Below, piece after piece: positions 50,577 to 60,343 of a stretch of 64,000 nt of DNA. The number at the start of each line of letters is the position of its first letter. The stretch's first letter is position 1. The stretch comes from Arthrobacter sp. ov118. Its GTDB lineage: Bacteria; Actinomycetota; Actinomycetes; Actinomycetales; Micrococcaceae. The stretch lies in NCBI RefSeq assembly GCF_900116495.1, contig NZ_FPAY01000004.1:1-64000 (forward strand). The letters are read 5' to 3'. A program made the translations under genes and the position numbers. Below the pieces are notes generated by a model. The model was not told the origin of the DNA and did not search any database. It saw only the letters and a program-made list of their open reading frames with translations.

Positions 50577-51674
50577 ATGAGCACCACCCAGACATTCACC
50601 ATCGCTTCGATTCCCGCGGACGGGGTCGGCAAGGAGGTTGTCTCTGCCGGGCAGCGCGTCCTTGATGCGCTGGCACGGAATTCCCTCGGCAAGTTCGCCT
50701 TCGAGTGGACCGAGTTCCCTTGGGGCTGCGGCTACTACGAAAAAACCGGGCAGATGATGGACCCCAAGGGCCTGGAGGCATTGAAGGACTTTGACGCCAT
50801 CTACTTCGGCGCCGTCGGCTGGGAGAACGTCCCGGACCACATCAGCCTCTGGGGACTTCGCCTGAACATCACGCAGAACTTTGACCAGTGGGCCAACATC
50901 CGCCCGGTGAAGTTCCTCCCCGGCATTCAGTCCCCGCTGCGCAAGGCGGACCACACGGAACTCGATTGGATCGTTGTCCGCGAAAATAGCGAGGGCGAGT
51001 ATGCCGGCCTGGGCGGACGGAACCTCAGCGGCCGCGGCCCCGGCAACGAAGTGGCCCTGCAGACCGCCCTGTTCACCGAAAAGGGCTGTGAGCGGATCAT
51101 GCGCTTCGCCTTCGACCTCGCCCGCACCCGCACGGTGAAGAAGGTCTCCTCGGTCACCAAGTCCAACGCCCAGCAGTACGGCATGGTCCTCTGGGACGAG
51201 ACCTTCGGCCGAGTGGCCCTGGACTACCCGGACGTTGCCACCGAAAGCGTCCTAGTCGATGCGATGAGCGCCAAATTCATCCTGCACCCGGAAGACCTCT
51301 CCGTCGTCGTCGCCTCCAACCTGAACGCGGACATCCTCTCGGACCTCGGCTCGGCCCTGGCCGGAAGCCTCGGCCTGGCAGCCAGCGCCAACCTGAACCC
51401 GGAACGCCGCTTCCCGTCCATGTTCGAACCGGTCCACGGCTCCGCCCCGGACATCGCCGGCAAGGGCATCAGCAATCCGATCGGAGCGATCGCCAGCGCC
51501 GCCCTGATGCTGGACCACTTCGGCCTGCACGAGGAAGCACGCCTGGTCGAGGCCGCCATCGAGCAGACCACCGCCGCTGGCCACCTGACGCGCGACGTCG
51601 GCGGCGAAGCCGACACCGATGAGGTCACCGACGCCATCATCAAGGCCCTGAGCCACGCACTGGCTGCCGTCTAG
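50577..51674 (+). CDS. Tartrate dehydrogenase / D-malate dehydrogenase-type decarboxylating enzyme
   Basis: A 365-residue isopropylmalate-dehydrogenase-superfamily enzyme of the TtuC/DmlA type: IPADGVGKEVV at the start, GAVGWENVPDHISLWGLRL, VRENSEGEYAGLGGR, TKSNAQ, and FEPVHGSAPDIAGKG. These enzymes oxidise tartrate or D-malate with NAD and Mn2+, giving glycerate or pyruvate. Glycerate kinase two genes downstream supports tartrate. GAGGAG precedes ATG 50577; the 30-codon longer ORF start overlaps the promoter. Confidence 0.88.
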   Translation: MSTTQTFTIASIPADGVGKEVVSAGQRVLDALARNSLGKFAFEWTEFPWGCGYYEKTGQMMDPKGLEALKDFDAIYFGAVGWENVPDHISLWGLRLNITQNFDQWANIRPVKFLPGIQSPLRKADHTELDWIVVRENSEGEYAGLGGRNLSGRGPGNEVALQTALFTEKGCERIMRFAFDLARTRTVKKVSSVTKSNAQQYGMVLWDETFGRVALDYPDVATESVLVDAMSAKFILHPEDLSVVVASNLNADILSDLGSALAGSLGLAASANLNPERRFPSMFEPVHGSAPDIAGKGISNPIGAIASAALMLDHFGLHEEARLVEAAIEQTTAAGHLTRDVGGEADTDEVTDAIIKALSHALAAV

Positions 51675-51785
51675 CCCGACCATGCTAGGGGCGGGTGGCG
51701 CCGCGTAACGCCGCTGCCCGCCCCGACTCAGTTCTGACATTTTTCAAGCAGCACTCCATTCACATTCCACAATGAGGTAGGAATC

Positions 51786-53269
51786 ATGGGACACATCACC
51801 CCCGCGGTCACAGCCGCGGCAGCTAAGAACGCGGCCCCCAAGTCACGCTGGTACCGGCAGCTGTACTTCTGGGTATTGACCGGCATCGTCCTCGGCATTC
51901 TCGTGGGCTGGCTTGCGCCGGCCGCCGGCATCGCCCTGGAACCGATCGGCACCACCTTCGTCAACGCCATGAGAATGCTGATCGGTCCGATCGTGTTCCT
52001 GACCATCGTCGGCGGCATCGCCAGCGTCGCGGACCTGAAAAAGGTCGGCATGACCGGCCTGAAGGCCCTGACGTACTTCCAGATCGGGACCATCTTCGCC
52101 CTGCTCTTTGGCCTCGTCGCCATCAACATCTTCCGCCTCGGCGAGGGCGTCAACGCCGACGCCAGCACCATCAAGACCACGGACTCCGCGGCCAAGCTCA
52201 TCGAGACCGGCGCCCACCAGGAGTGGTGGCAGTTCCTGACCCACATCATCCCCACCAGCATCGCCGGGCCCTTCGTGGAGGGTGACATCCTCCAGATCAT
52301 CTTCATCGCCGTGATCTTCGGCATCGCGCTGAACGCCATGGGCAAAGTCGGGGCGCCCGTCCTGGACGGGGTCCAGCGCCTCACCGGGGTCATGTTCAAG
52401 ATCCTGGGCTTCATCATGAAGGCCGCTCCCCTGGGCGCGTTCGGCGCGATGGCCTTCGCCGTCGGCAAGTACGGTGTCTCATCCCTTTCCAGCATGGGCG
52501 GCCTGATAGCCCTCTTCTACGCCACGTCGATCCTCTTCGTCGTCGTGGTCCTTGGAACCGTCATGGCCTTCCTGAGGCTGAACATCTTCAAGATGATCCG
52601 CCACCTCAAAGAGGAATACCTGCTCATCCTGGGCACCTCCACCGCCGAACCCGCACTGCCGGGCCTGATGCGCAAGCTCGAGCACGCTGGCGTCAAAAAG
52701 GAAACGGTCGGTCTCGTCGTCCCCACCGGCTACAGCTTCAACCTCGACGGCGCCGCCATCTACCTTTCGCTCGCCGCCGTCTACATCGCCCAGGCCACCA
52801 ACACCGAGCTGTCCATCACCCAGCAGCTGGGCCTCATCGCCGTCATGCTGCTCACCTCCAAGGGTGCAGCCGGCGTCGCGGGCGGCGGCTTCATTGCCCT
52901 GACCGCCACCCTGGCCACCATCGGCACCATCCCGGCCGCCGGCATCATGCTGATCTTCGGCATCGACAAGTTCATGTCCGAATGCCGGGCCCTGGTGAAC
53001 TTCACCGGCAACGCCGTCGCCACCCTGTTTATCGCTTGGGGGGCCGGACGCTGGACGCGGACCGTGTCCGCCGCGTCTTCAACGGCGAAGCCGTGGAACC
53101 GCTGCCCAGCGAGGATCCAACACCGCTCGACGAGTTCACGGACATCGCTGCCGACCTGACCGAGCACCACCACACACCCGGGGCCACCGACGCCACCCAC
53201 GCAGAACCGGCCGCCGTCGACCTGGCGTCCAGCGAGGACCGCCACCCTGCCTACTCGAAAAGCGTCTGA
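51786..53269 (+). pseudogene. dctA: Dicarboxylate:cation symporter (DctA type), frameshifted near the 3' end
   Basis: A DAACS-family symporter with eight or so transmembrane segments and the family motifs LGTSTAEPALP, PTGYSFNLDGAAIYL and NFTGNAVATLFIA. Just after the last motif the frame goes wrong at a run of six G (53038-53043): it continues to 53159 with unrelated residues. The adjacent frame, one base back, carries the expected tail (RTLDADRVRRVFNGEAVEPL) to a stop at 53269. One missing G explains this. The lost part is only the cytoplasmic tail, so transport may survive. C4-dicarboxylates or tartrate are the likely substrates. Confidence 0.85.
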
Positions 53270-53270
53270 A

Positions 53271-54412
53271 ATGCCTGCCACCGCCCCGAAACGCATCCGA
53301 ACCCTCATCGCCCCCGACAAGTTCAAAGGCAGCCTCACGGCCGGAGAGGTAGCTGACGCCCTGGCAGCAGGGCTCCGGAGCGCATCTTCCACCGGCAGGT
53401 CCGGGACGGTCCACTGCGAGCTGCTTCCCCTGGCGGACGGAGGGGACGGCAGCGTTGACGCCGCCGTCGCCTCCGGCTTCAGCCGGCGCAGCTACACCGT
53501 CGCAGGGCCCACGGGCCAGCCGGTCCAGGCCAGCATCGCGTTCGACGGGGTCACGGCTGTCGTGGAGGTGGCCAACACCTGCGGCCTCGGGCTCCTGCCG
53601 GGTGGAACGCTGGAGCCGCTGAGCGCTTCCAGCCGCGGATTCGGCGAAGCAGTGCTGTTCGCGCTCAGCCTGAAGCCGGCCAGGATCGTTCTGGCCCTGG
53701 GCGGAAGCGCCAGCACCGACGGCGGCATGGGAATGCTGACAGCCCTCGGCTACGTCTTCCGCGACGCCGAAGGCCGCCAGCTCTACGGCAGCGGCGGGGC
53801 ACTGGCGCAGATCAGCAGCGTCCAGCGGACTGCCCTCCCCGAACTGGCCGACACCGAGCTCGTCGTCGCCAGCGACGTCCACAACCCGCTGCTCGGCACC
53901 CAGGGCGCTCCGGCGGTCTTCGGCCCCCAAAAGGGTGCCGGCCCCCAGGAGATCGCAACCCTCGACAAGGGCCTCGAACATTTCGTTGCCAAGATGACGG
54001 CGGCAGGGTTCTCCGACGCGGCGCGGCTGGCCGGGCATGAAGGCGCAGGAAGCGCCGGAGGACTTGGCTACGCGTGCCTGCTCCTGGGGGCAAAGCAGGT
54101 CTCCGGCGCCGATTACTTCCTGGACCTGCTGGGCTTCGATGCCCGCAAGGACAGCTGCGACGTCGTGATCACCGGCGAGGGCAGCCTGGACGAGCAGACG
54201 CTTGGCGGCAAACTGCCCGGCGGTCCGGATCCCGTACGATCATCGCCGTCGCCGGCCGCTCGCTGCTGCCGCAGGCACGGTGGTCCGAAATGGACCTCAC
54301 CCGCGTCTACACGCTGGCCGAGTACACGGACCGGGACTCGTCCAAGGACCCCGAACTTTCCGCGGCCCTGCTCCGCCGGATCGGAAAGGACATCGGAACC
54401 AGCCTGCTGTAG
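53271..54412 (+). pseudogene. Glycerate kinase, frameshifted in the C-terminal part
   Basis: A glycerate kinase of the GarK/GlxK family: IAPDKFKGSLTAGEVADAL at the start, LADGGDGSVDA, LGGSASTDGGMGML and VVITGEGSLDEQTLGGKLP. Directly after GGKLP the frame changes: the open frame runs to 54440 with aberrant residues. The true C-terminus (RTIIAVAGRSLLPQARW to DIGTSLL, stop 54412) lies one base back. The spacing suggests loss of about 13 bp. The tail contributes to the active-site fold, so activity is doubtful unless the assembly is in error. Confidence 0.82.
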
Positions 54413-54442
54413 CCGTTGTTCACAGGCTGCGGAGAAGTAGAT

Positions 54443-54467
54443 GCCCGCCCGGGTAACCCGGGCGGGC
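54443..54467. terminator. Bidirectional terminator
   Basis: A perfect 12-bp inverted repeat around one central A, followed by GTTTGT on the plus strand, lies between the convergent glycerate kinase and biotin carboxylase genes. Confidence 0.8.
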
Positions 54468-54477
54468 GTTTGTGCGC

Positions 54478-56226
54478 CTAGCCGATCAGCGCCAGCACCG
54501 TCCCGGCGGCCACCACTCCCCCGGCCTCCGCGCGGACGTCCGTGACAGTGCCCTTCCGGTGCGCCGCGACCTGGGTTTCCATCTTCATGGCTTCAAGAAC
54601 CAGGACCGGATCCCCGGCCGAGACCTCCGCCCCCGGCTCGACCAGCCACTTCACCACGGTCCCGGCCATGTCGGCACGCAGTTCGGCCGGATCCGCCACG
54701 GCAGCAGTGCCGTCGGATGCCAAGGTCACACCGCCTGGAAGCGTCCGGTTGGAACGTGCCCAGCCGTCCAGCAGATCGGCCGGCAGTCCGACGGCGAGTC
54801 GCCGCCCGTCGACGTCGACGGTGATGGTGCGACGTCCGCCGTCGGGGGCGGTGGTGCTGTACCCGGGGTCCGCTGAAATCTTGCCGGCGAAGTCGGTCTC
54901 GATCCAGCGCGTGTGGATGCGCAGGCCGTCCTCGGAGGCGAAGTCCGGGGACTCCAGCACGGCCCGGTGGAAGGGCAGCACGGTGGCCACCCCGGTGATG
55001 CGCATCTCGGCCAGGGCGCGGCGGGCGCGGCGCAGTGCCTGCTGCCGGTCCGCGCCGGTGACGATCAGCTTGGCGAGCAGGGAATCGAACTGCGGGGCCA
55101 CGAAGGAGCCGGAGCGGACCCCGGTGTCGAGCCGGATGCCCGGGCCGGTGGGGCCGGCGAACTCGCCGATCGTGCCGGGCGAGGGCAGGAAGCCGCGGCC
55201 CACGTCCTCCGCGTTGAGCCGGAATTCGAAGGCGTGCCCGCGCGGCGCGGGATCCCCGGCGAGCCGCAGCGGCTCGCCGGCGGCAATTCTGAACTGCTCC
55301 TGGACGAGGTCGATCCCGGTGGTTTCCTCGGTGATGGGATGCTCCACCTGGAGCCGGGTGTTGACCTCGAGGAAGGCGACGGTGCCGTCGGCCGCGACCA
55401 GAAATTCCACAGTGCCGGCGCCGGAGTAGCCGGCTTCCCGGCAGACGGCCTTGGCGGCGTCGTAAATCAGCGTGGTTTGCTCCTCGCTCAGGAACGGCGC
55501 GGGCGCCTCCTCGAGGAGCTTCTGGTGCCGGCGCTGCAGGGAGCAGTCCCGGGTTCCGACCACCACCACGTTGCCGTGCCTGTCCGCCAGGACCTGCGCC
55601 TCGACGTGGCGGGGCCGGTCGAGGTAACGCTCCACGAAGCACTCACCGCGGCCGAAGGCAACGACGGCCTCGCGGACGGCGGAGTCGAAGGCTTCCCCGA
55701 CCTCGTCGAGGACCCGGACCACTTTCATGCCGCGCCCGCCGCCGCCGAAGGCGGCCTTGATGGCGATCGGCAGGCCGTGCTGTTCGGCGAAGGCGCGGGC
55801 CTCGGCGGCCGCCGCCAGGGGGCCGTCGCTGCCGGCAACCAGCGGCGCACCGGCCCGGAGGGCCGCGTCGCGGGCGGTGATCTTGTTCCCGAGCAGCCGG
55901 ATGGCGTCGGGGCTGGGACCGATCCAGGTCAGCCCGGCGTCCAGGACGGCCTGAGCGAAGTCGGCGTTCTCGGAAAGGAACCCGTAGCCGGGGTGGACGG
56001 CGTCCGCACCGGACTGGGCCGCCACGGCGAGGAGCTTGGGGATGTTCAGGTAGGTGTCCGCGGGCGAGTTGCCGTTCAGGCTGAAGGCTTCATCGGCGGC
56101 GGAGACGTGCAGGGCGTCGGCGTCGATGTCGGCATACACGGCGACCGATGCCAGCTGCGCGTCGTCGCAGGCCCGGGCTATGCGGACGGCGATTTCTCCA
56201 CGGTTGGCGATCAGGACCTTGCGCAT
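54478..56226 (-). CDS. Biotin carboxylase with C-terminal biotin carrier domain
   Basis: A 582-residue protein. Residues 1-450 are biotin carboxylase (ANRGEIAVRIARA, ATP-grasp loop FGGGGRGMKVV, EVNTRLQVEHPITEE) and about 510-582 a biotinyl domain with the lysine in EAMKMET. It ATP-dependently carboxylates its own biotin. It overlaps the start of the fused PxpB-PxpC gene by one base and has no separate carboxyltransferase. Such genes often accompany pxpABC; PxpB and PxpC are themselves related to the carboxyltransferase part of urea carboxylase. Confidence 0.9.
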   Translation of the reverse strand: MRKVLIANRGEIAVRIARACDDAQLASVAVYADIDADALHVSAADEAFSLNGNSPADTYLNIPKLLAVAAQSGADAVHPGYGFLSENADFAQAVLDAGLTWIGPSPDAIRLLGNKITARDAALRAGAPLVAGSDGPLAAAAEARAFAEQHGLPIAIKAAFGGGGRGMKVVRVLDEVGEAFDSAVREAVVAFGRGECFVERYLDRPRHVEAQVLADRHGNVVVVGTRDCSLQRRHQKLLEEAPAPFLSEEQTTLIYDAAKAVCREAGYSGAGTVEFLVAADGTVAFLEVNTRLQVEHPITEETTGIDLVQEQFRIAAGEPLRLAGDPAPRGHAFEFRLNAEDVGRGFLPSPGTIGEFAGPTGPGIRLDTGVRSGSFVAPQFDSLLAKLIVTGADRQQALRRARRALAEMRITGVATVLPFHRAVLESPDFASEDGLRIHTRWIETDFAGKISADPGYSTTAPDGGRRTITVDVDGRRLAVGLPADLLDGWARSNRTLPGGVTLASDGTAAVADPAELRADMAGTVVKWLVEPGAEVSAGDPVLVLEAMKMETQVAAHRKGTVTDVRAEAGGVVAAGTVLALIG

Positions 56227-58004
56227 CAGTTACTCACTTCTTCGTCGGGGGCGGCATTTTCGGTGGCGGCTTCTGCCCAGCGGAAGCGGATCCTGCCGCC
56301 GATCGGGACCTGTGCGGCGAGGTCCAGCTGGGAGTCGACCACCACGGCGATCACCGGGTAGCCGCCGGTGATCGGATGGTCGGCCAGGAAGAGCACGGGC
56401 AGGCCCTCCGGCGGGACTTGCAGGGCGCCCGCCACGGTGCCTTCACTGGGCAGTTCGCCCTGGCGGGTGCGCTGCAGCGGTGTGCCCGCGAGCCGCATGC
56501 CCACCCGGTTGGACTGCGTTCCCACTTCCCACTCCTGCGCGGCGAAGGAGTCCAGCGCCGCCTGATCGAACCAGTCGGCGCGGGGGCCGGGAACGACGTC
56601 GAGGACGGTCACCCCGGTGCCCGGGTAGTCCGGCTGCAGTTCGGGAGCCCCCACGACGCCGGACTCGGCCTCTGCGCCGGCAGCCACGAGCTGCCCGGCG
56701 GCCAGCGGTGCAGGGCCGATCCCTGACATGGTGTCCGTGGAGCGGCTGCCCAGCACCGGGGCAACATTCACCCCGCCGCGGACCGCGAGATAGCTGCGGA
56801 ACCCGCTCTGCGGCGCACCGACGCGGAGCGTTTCGCCCGCCAGCAGGGCGAACGGGGCGGCCATCGGCACCGCCCGGTGCCACGTTCCGCCGGAGCTGTC
56901 CGGCGCCGATTCGATGTCCAGGTCCGACGGCGCCCCGGTGACCGCGAGGACCTGGTCCCCGACGGCCCGAATCTTGAGCCCGCCGGCGACGGTCTCGATG
57001 ACGGCGGCCGACGGCGCGTTCCCGACGAGGCGGTTGGCCCGGCGCAGTGAGGCCCGGTCCAGCGCGCCGGCGGCGGAGACGCCGAGGCCGGAGTGGCCAT
57101 GCCGGCCCAGGTCCTCGACCAGGCTCTGAAGGCCCGGCGCAACGATCCGCAGTCCCGAAGCGATGTCCTGTCCTAAAGGGATGTCCTGTCCCGCGGCGGT
57201 GTCCTGCCCGGCAGCCGGTTCCGGCGTGCTGCCGGCACTCTCGGCGGAAGTCGCCACGGCAGGCGCGGCGGACCCTTCGGCGGGTTCCGCGGCGAGCGTG
57301 ACTTCATCCCGGACCTGCCGGAACTGCACCCGGTGTCCCGGGGCGGCCAGCGCGGGCTGCTCCCGGTCCAGGTCCCACATCCGGGCGTTGGTGCGCCCGA
57401 TCAGCTGCCAGCCGCCAGGGGAACGCCGGGGGTACACGGCCGAATAGTTGCCGGCCAGCGCCACGGAACCTGCGGGCACGGCGGTCCGGGGCGAGCTGCG
57501 GCGGGGCACTTCCAGCTGCTGGTTCTCCCCCACCATGTACCCGAATCCGGGCGCGAAGCCGGCGAAGGCCACAGTCCACACCTGGCCGGAATGGGCGGCG
57601 ATCACGCCCTCCACGCCGAGCCCGGTGAGCCGCCCCACCTCGGCGAGGTCTTCGCCGTCGTACACCGTGTCGATGACCACAAGCTCGCCGTCGAGCTGCA
57701 CGGGCGCGGTGAGGTCGAGCTGCAGCAGCCGGGCGGCGATGCGCCGGGCCGAGGCCGGGGAATCTGCCGTGACCAGGACGGTCTCGGCCGCGGCCAGGAC
57801 GTCCTGCTGGCCCGGGAGCGGCTTCTCCCGCAGCAGCGCCTGCAGGGCAAGCACATCCTGGGTGCCGGAGAGCTCGGCCAGGACCGCGCGCGTTCCCACG
57901 GCCCGCACGGAGCGGACCTTGTGAGCTGCGGCCTCTTGTACCTTCAGGGGTTCCCCTGCTGTCTCAATCACGAGGTGCCTCAATCGTTGTTCCGATGAAA
58001 TCAT
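56226..58004 (-). CDS. Fused 5-oxoprolinase subunits PxpB-PxpC
   Basis: A 592-residue fusion. Residues 25-235 are PxpB/KipI (FAPGFGYMVGENQQLEVPRRSSPRTAVPAGSVALAGNYS). Residues 285-590 are PxpC/KipA (LVEDLGRHGHSGLGVSAAGALD, AVTGAPSDLD). The linker, about 240-285, is Ala/Ser/Pro-rich with GQD repeated three times. PxpB and PxpC activate 5-oxoproline with ATP for PxpA. Separate genes are the usual form; fusion is also known in actinobacteria. The biotin carboxylase gene follows with one-base overlap. Confidence 0.88.
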   Translation of the reverse strand: MISSEQRLRHLVIETAGEPLKVQEAAAHKVRSVRAVGTRAVLAELSGTQDVLALQALLREKPLPGQQDVLAAAETVLVTADSPASARRIAARLLQLDLTAPVQLDGELVVIDTVYDGEDLAEVGRLTGLGVEGVIAAHSGQVWTVAFAGFAPGFGYMVGENQQLEVPRRSSPRTAVPAGSVALAGNYSAVYPRRSPGGWQLIGRTNARMWDLDREQPALAAPGHRVQFRQVRDEVTLAAEPAEGSAAPAVATSAESAGSTPEPAAGQDTAAGQDIPLGQDIASGLRIVAPGLQSLVEDLGRHGHSGLGVSAAGALDRASLRRANRLVGNAPSAAVIETVAGGLKIRAVGDQVLAVTGAPSDLDIESAPDSSGGTWHRAVPMAAPFALLAGETLRVGAPQSGFRSYLAVRGGVNVAPVLGSRSTDTMSGIGPAPLAAGQLVAAGAEAESGVVGAPELQPDYPGTGVTVLDVVPGPRADWFDQAALDSFAAQEWEVGTQSNRVGMRLAGTPLQRTRQGELPSEGTVAGALQVPPEGLPVLFLADHPITGGYPVIAVVVDSQLDLAAQVPIGGRIRFRWAEAATENAAPDEEVSN

Positions 58005-58042
58005 GCCGGCGGACAGGATCCGCTGAGGAAGACCCGAAGTGC

Positions 58043-59383
58043 TCAGGCGCGGGCTTCCTGAAGGAGCCGCTCTTCTTCGTCGGTATGCGGGTTGCGGCCG
58101 ATGGCGAGCCCGATCACCGTCACGATCGAGGCGACCGCGAGGTAGCCGGCGATGAGGAACCAGTTGCCGCTGGCGGCGAAGAGGGCGGTGAAGACCAGCG
58201 GCGCGATGGCGCCGCCGACCACGCCGGCCAGGGTGTAAGCCAGCGAACTGCCGGCATAGCGCAGCCGGGCAGGGAACTGCTCGGTGATGTACGCGGCCTG
58301 CGGGCCGTACATGAAGGCGTGGAAGGCCAGCCCGATCACGATGCCGACGGTCAGTGTGGTCACCGATTTGTCCTGGATCATGACGAAGAACAGCGGGATG
58401 TAAACGGCGGTTCCGACGGCGGCGATGCCGTAGAGAAGGCGGCGGTTAATGCGGTCCGTGAGGGCGCCGGCCGCGGGGATCAGGACCAGCTGGAAAGCGG
58501 AGCCGATCAGGATGGCGCTCAGGACGTTGCTGGTACTCATGCCCAGTTCCTTGGTGGCGTAGACGGCCATGAAGACGGTGAGCAGGGAGTACAGCACGTC
58601 CGGGCTGATGCGGGACAGTGCGGCGGACACGAGGGCGCGCGGCTCCTTGGTGAAGACCTCCTTGATGGGGGCCTTGGGCTGTTCGCCGTGGGCCTGGATG
58701 GCCTTGAAGACAGGGGTTTCCTCGAGCTTCAGCCGGATGAGCAGGCCGAAGCCCACCAACAAGGCCGAGGCGAGGAAGGCCACACGCCAGCCCCAGGAGA
58801 GGAAGTCTTCGTTGCTGAGTGTCGCGGCGAGAATAGCCAGGACGCCGTTGGCCATCAGGTTGCCGGCGGGCGGGCCGATCTGCGCCGCGGAGGACCAGAA
58901 GCCCCGCCGCTTGGCGTCGCCGAATTCGCTTGAGAGCAGGACGGCACCGCCCCACTCGCCGCCGACGCCGATGCCCTGCGCCAGGCGCAGCAGCACGAGG
59001 ATGACGGGAGCTGCTATCCCGATGGTGGCGTAGCCCGGGAGCGCGCCGATCAGCACTGTGGCGATGCCGATGAGCAGCAGGGTGGTCACGAGGACGTGCT
59101 TGCGGCCGATCTTGTCACCGAGCCGGCCGAAGATTACGCCGCCGATGGGACGGGCGAGGTAGCCCACCGCAAAGGTCGAGAAGGACAGCAGCAGCCCGAC
59201 GTATTCGTCGTTGCCCGGGAAGAAGACCTTGGGGAATACCAGGGCCGAGGCCACGGAGTAAATCGCGAAGTCGTAGTACTCCAGCGAAGTCCCGGTGAGG
59301 CTCGCGACGTAGGCCTTGAGGGCGCCGGGCGGCATCCTCCTCTTGCCGGCGGCCGGGGTGGCCTGATGCGGTGCTGCAGTCAT
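58043..59383 (-). CDS. MFS transporter, metabolite:H+ symporter (ProP/ShiA-like) group
   Basis: A 446-residue transporter with 12 transmembrane helices. The MHS-group signatures GTSLEYYDFAIYSVASALVFPKVFF, GVIFGRLGDKIGRK and RLAQGIGVGGEWGGA are clear. ATG 59383 has GGAGG six bases upstream. It lies inside the 5-oxoprolinase operon between pxpA and pxpBC, so 5-oxoproline (pyroglutamate) is the probable substrate; this is inference from context. Confidence 0.87.
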   Translation of the reverse strand: MTAAPHQATPAAGKRRMPPGALKAYVASLTGTSLEYYDFAIYSVASALVFPKVFFPGNDEYVGLLLSFSTFAVGYLARPIGGVIFGRLGDKIGRKHVLVTTLLLIGIATVLIGALPGYATIGIAAPVILVLLRLAQGIGVGGEWGGAVLLSSEFGDAKRRGFWSSAAQIGPPAGNLMANGVLAILAATLSNEDFLSWGWRVAFLASALLVGFGLLIRLKLEETPVFKAIQAHGEQPKAPIKEVFTKEPRALVSAALSRISPDVLYSLLTVFMAVYATKELGMSTSNVLSAILIGSAFQLVLIPAAGALTDRINRRLLYGIAAVGTAVYIPLFFVMIQDKSVTTLTVGIVIGLAFHAFMYGPQAAYITEQFPARLRYAGSSLAYTLAGVVGGAIAPLVFTALFAASGNWFLIAGYLAVASIVTVIGLAIGRNPHTDEEERLLQEARA

Positions 59384-59478
59384 GGTTTTCCTCCAGGTGT
59401 GCGGGATGCTGCCTGTTGCTCGGGTTAAAGTGCGGGTCATCCCGGCGGAACCGGGGATGAAGCAGGTGTTGCGTCAGC

Positions 59479-60237
59479 TCAGACGAAGGCGGCGGTGGTG
59501 ATGTCCGCGGCATTGAGCGCTTCGCGGACAGCGGCGGCCATGGTGACGGCGCCCGGGGAGTCGCCGTGCACGCAGATGCTCTCTGCGTGGATCTTCAGGA
59601 TGGAGCCGTCGATGGTGCGGACAGCGGAATCGGTGGCCATTCGGAGGACGTGCTCAGTGACGAGAGCGGCGTCTTCCAGCACGGCTCCGGGGAGCGTACG
59701 GGATACCAGGGTGCCGTCCGGGTTGTAGGCGCGGTCGGCAAAAGCTTCGGTGACCGCGCGGAGGCCGGCGGCCTCGGCGAGGCGCAGCACTTCCGAGCCC
59801 GGCAGGCCCAGGATCGGCAGCTTCGGGTCAACGGATTTCACCGCGTCGACGACGGCCTTCGCTTGGGCGGTGTGCGAGACGATGGCGTTGTAGAGGCCGC
59901 CGTGCGGCTTCACGTACCTGACCGTGCCGCCCTCGACGGCGGCCAACGCCTGCAGGGCGCCGATCTGGTAGACGACGTCGTCCGCCAGTTCGAGCGGATC
60001 GATGTCCAGGAACCGGCGGCCAAAGCCCGCAAGGTCCCGGTAACCGACGTGGGCGCCGATCACGACACCGGCAGCCACCGCCTCACGGCAGGTCCGGCGG
60101 ATGACGCTGGGATCACCGGCGTGGAAGCCGCACGCCACGTTGGCGCTGGAGACCGAGCGGAACATCGCCGTGTCGTCGCCCAGCGTCCAGCGGCCGAAAG
60201 ACTCGCCAACGTCGCTGTTCAGGTCAATGGTTGCCAT
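59479..60237 (-). CDS. pxpA: 5-oxoprolinase subunit A (LamB/YcsF family)
   Basis: A 252-residue PxpA protein: DLNSDVGESFGRW, SANVACGFHAGDP, GAHVGYRDLAGFGRR, KPHGGLYN and CVHGDSPGAV are the family blocks. PxpA hydrolyses activated 5-oxoproline to glutamate together with PxpB and PxpC. ATG 60237 has GAGG seven bases upstream. It is the first gene of the leftward operon and is divergent from the GntR gene. Confidence 0.93.
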   Translation of the reverse strand: MATIDLNSDVGESFGRWTLGDDTAMFRSVSSANVACGFHAGDPSVIRRTCREAVAAGVVIGAHVGYRDLAGFGRRFLDIDPLELADDVVYQIGALQALAAVEGGTVRYVKPHGGLYNAIVSHTAQAKAVVDAVKSVDPKLPILGLPGSEVLRLAEAAGLRAVTEAFADRAYNPDGTLVSRTLPGAVLEDAALVTEHVLRMATDSAVRTIDGSILKIHAESICVHGDSPGAVTMAAAVREALNAADITTAAFV

Positions 60238-60289
60238 TTGTGATCCTCGTCTCATGATAGCCCCCTACAAGGATGCATCACATTGGGCG

Positions 60290-60328
60290 ATTGTTCAACA
60301 ATCCGACGATTCAATATTTGGACAATCG
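60290..60328. promoter_or_regulatory. Candidate GntR operators in the pxpA/gntR divergent promoter
   Basis: ATTGTT-C-AACAAT (60290-60302) and CGATT-N12-AATCG (60307-60328) form two inverted repeats in an AT-rich region. The GntR protein next to them is the obvious candidate binder, controlling both directions. Confidence 0.55.
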
Positions 60329-60343
60329 TGTAGATTCGGCACT

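Noticed and set aside
54913..56361. A 482-residue plus-strand ORF opposite the biotin carboxylase
   Set aside because: Antisense shadow with Gly/Val/Asp-rich composition; the carboxylase motifs are on the minus strand.
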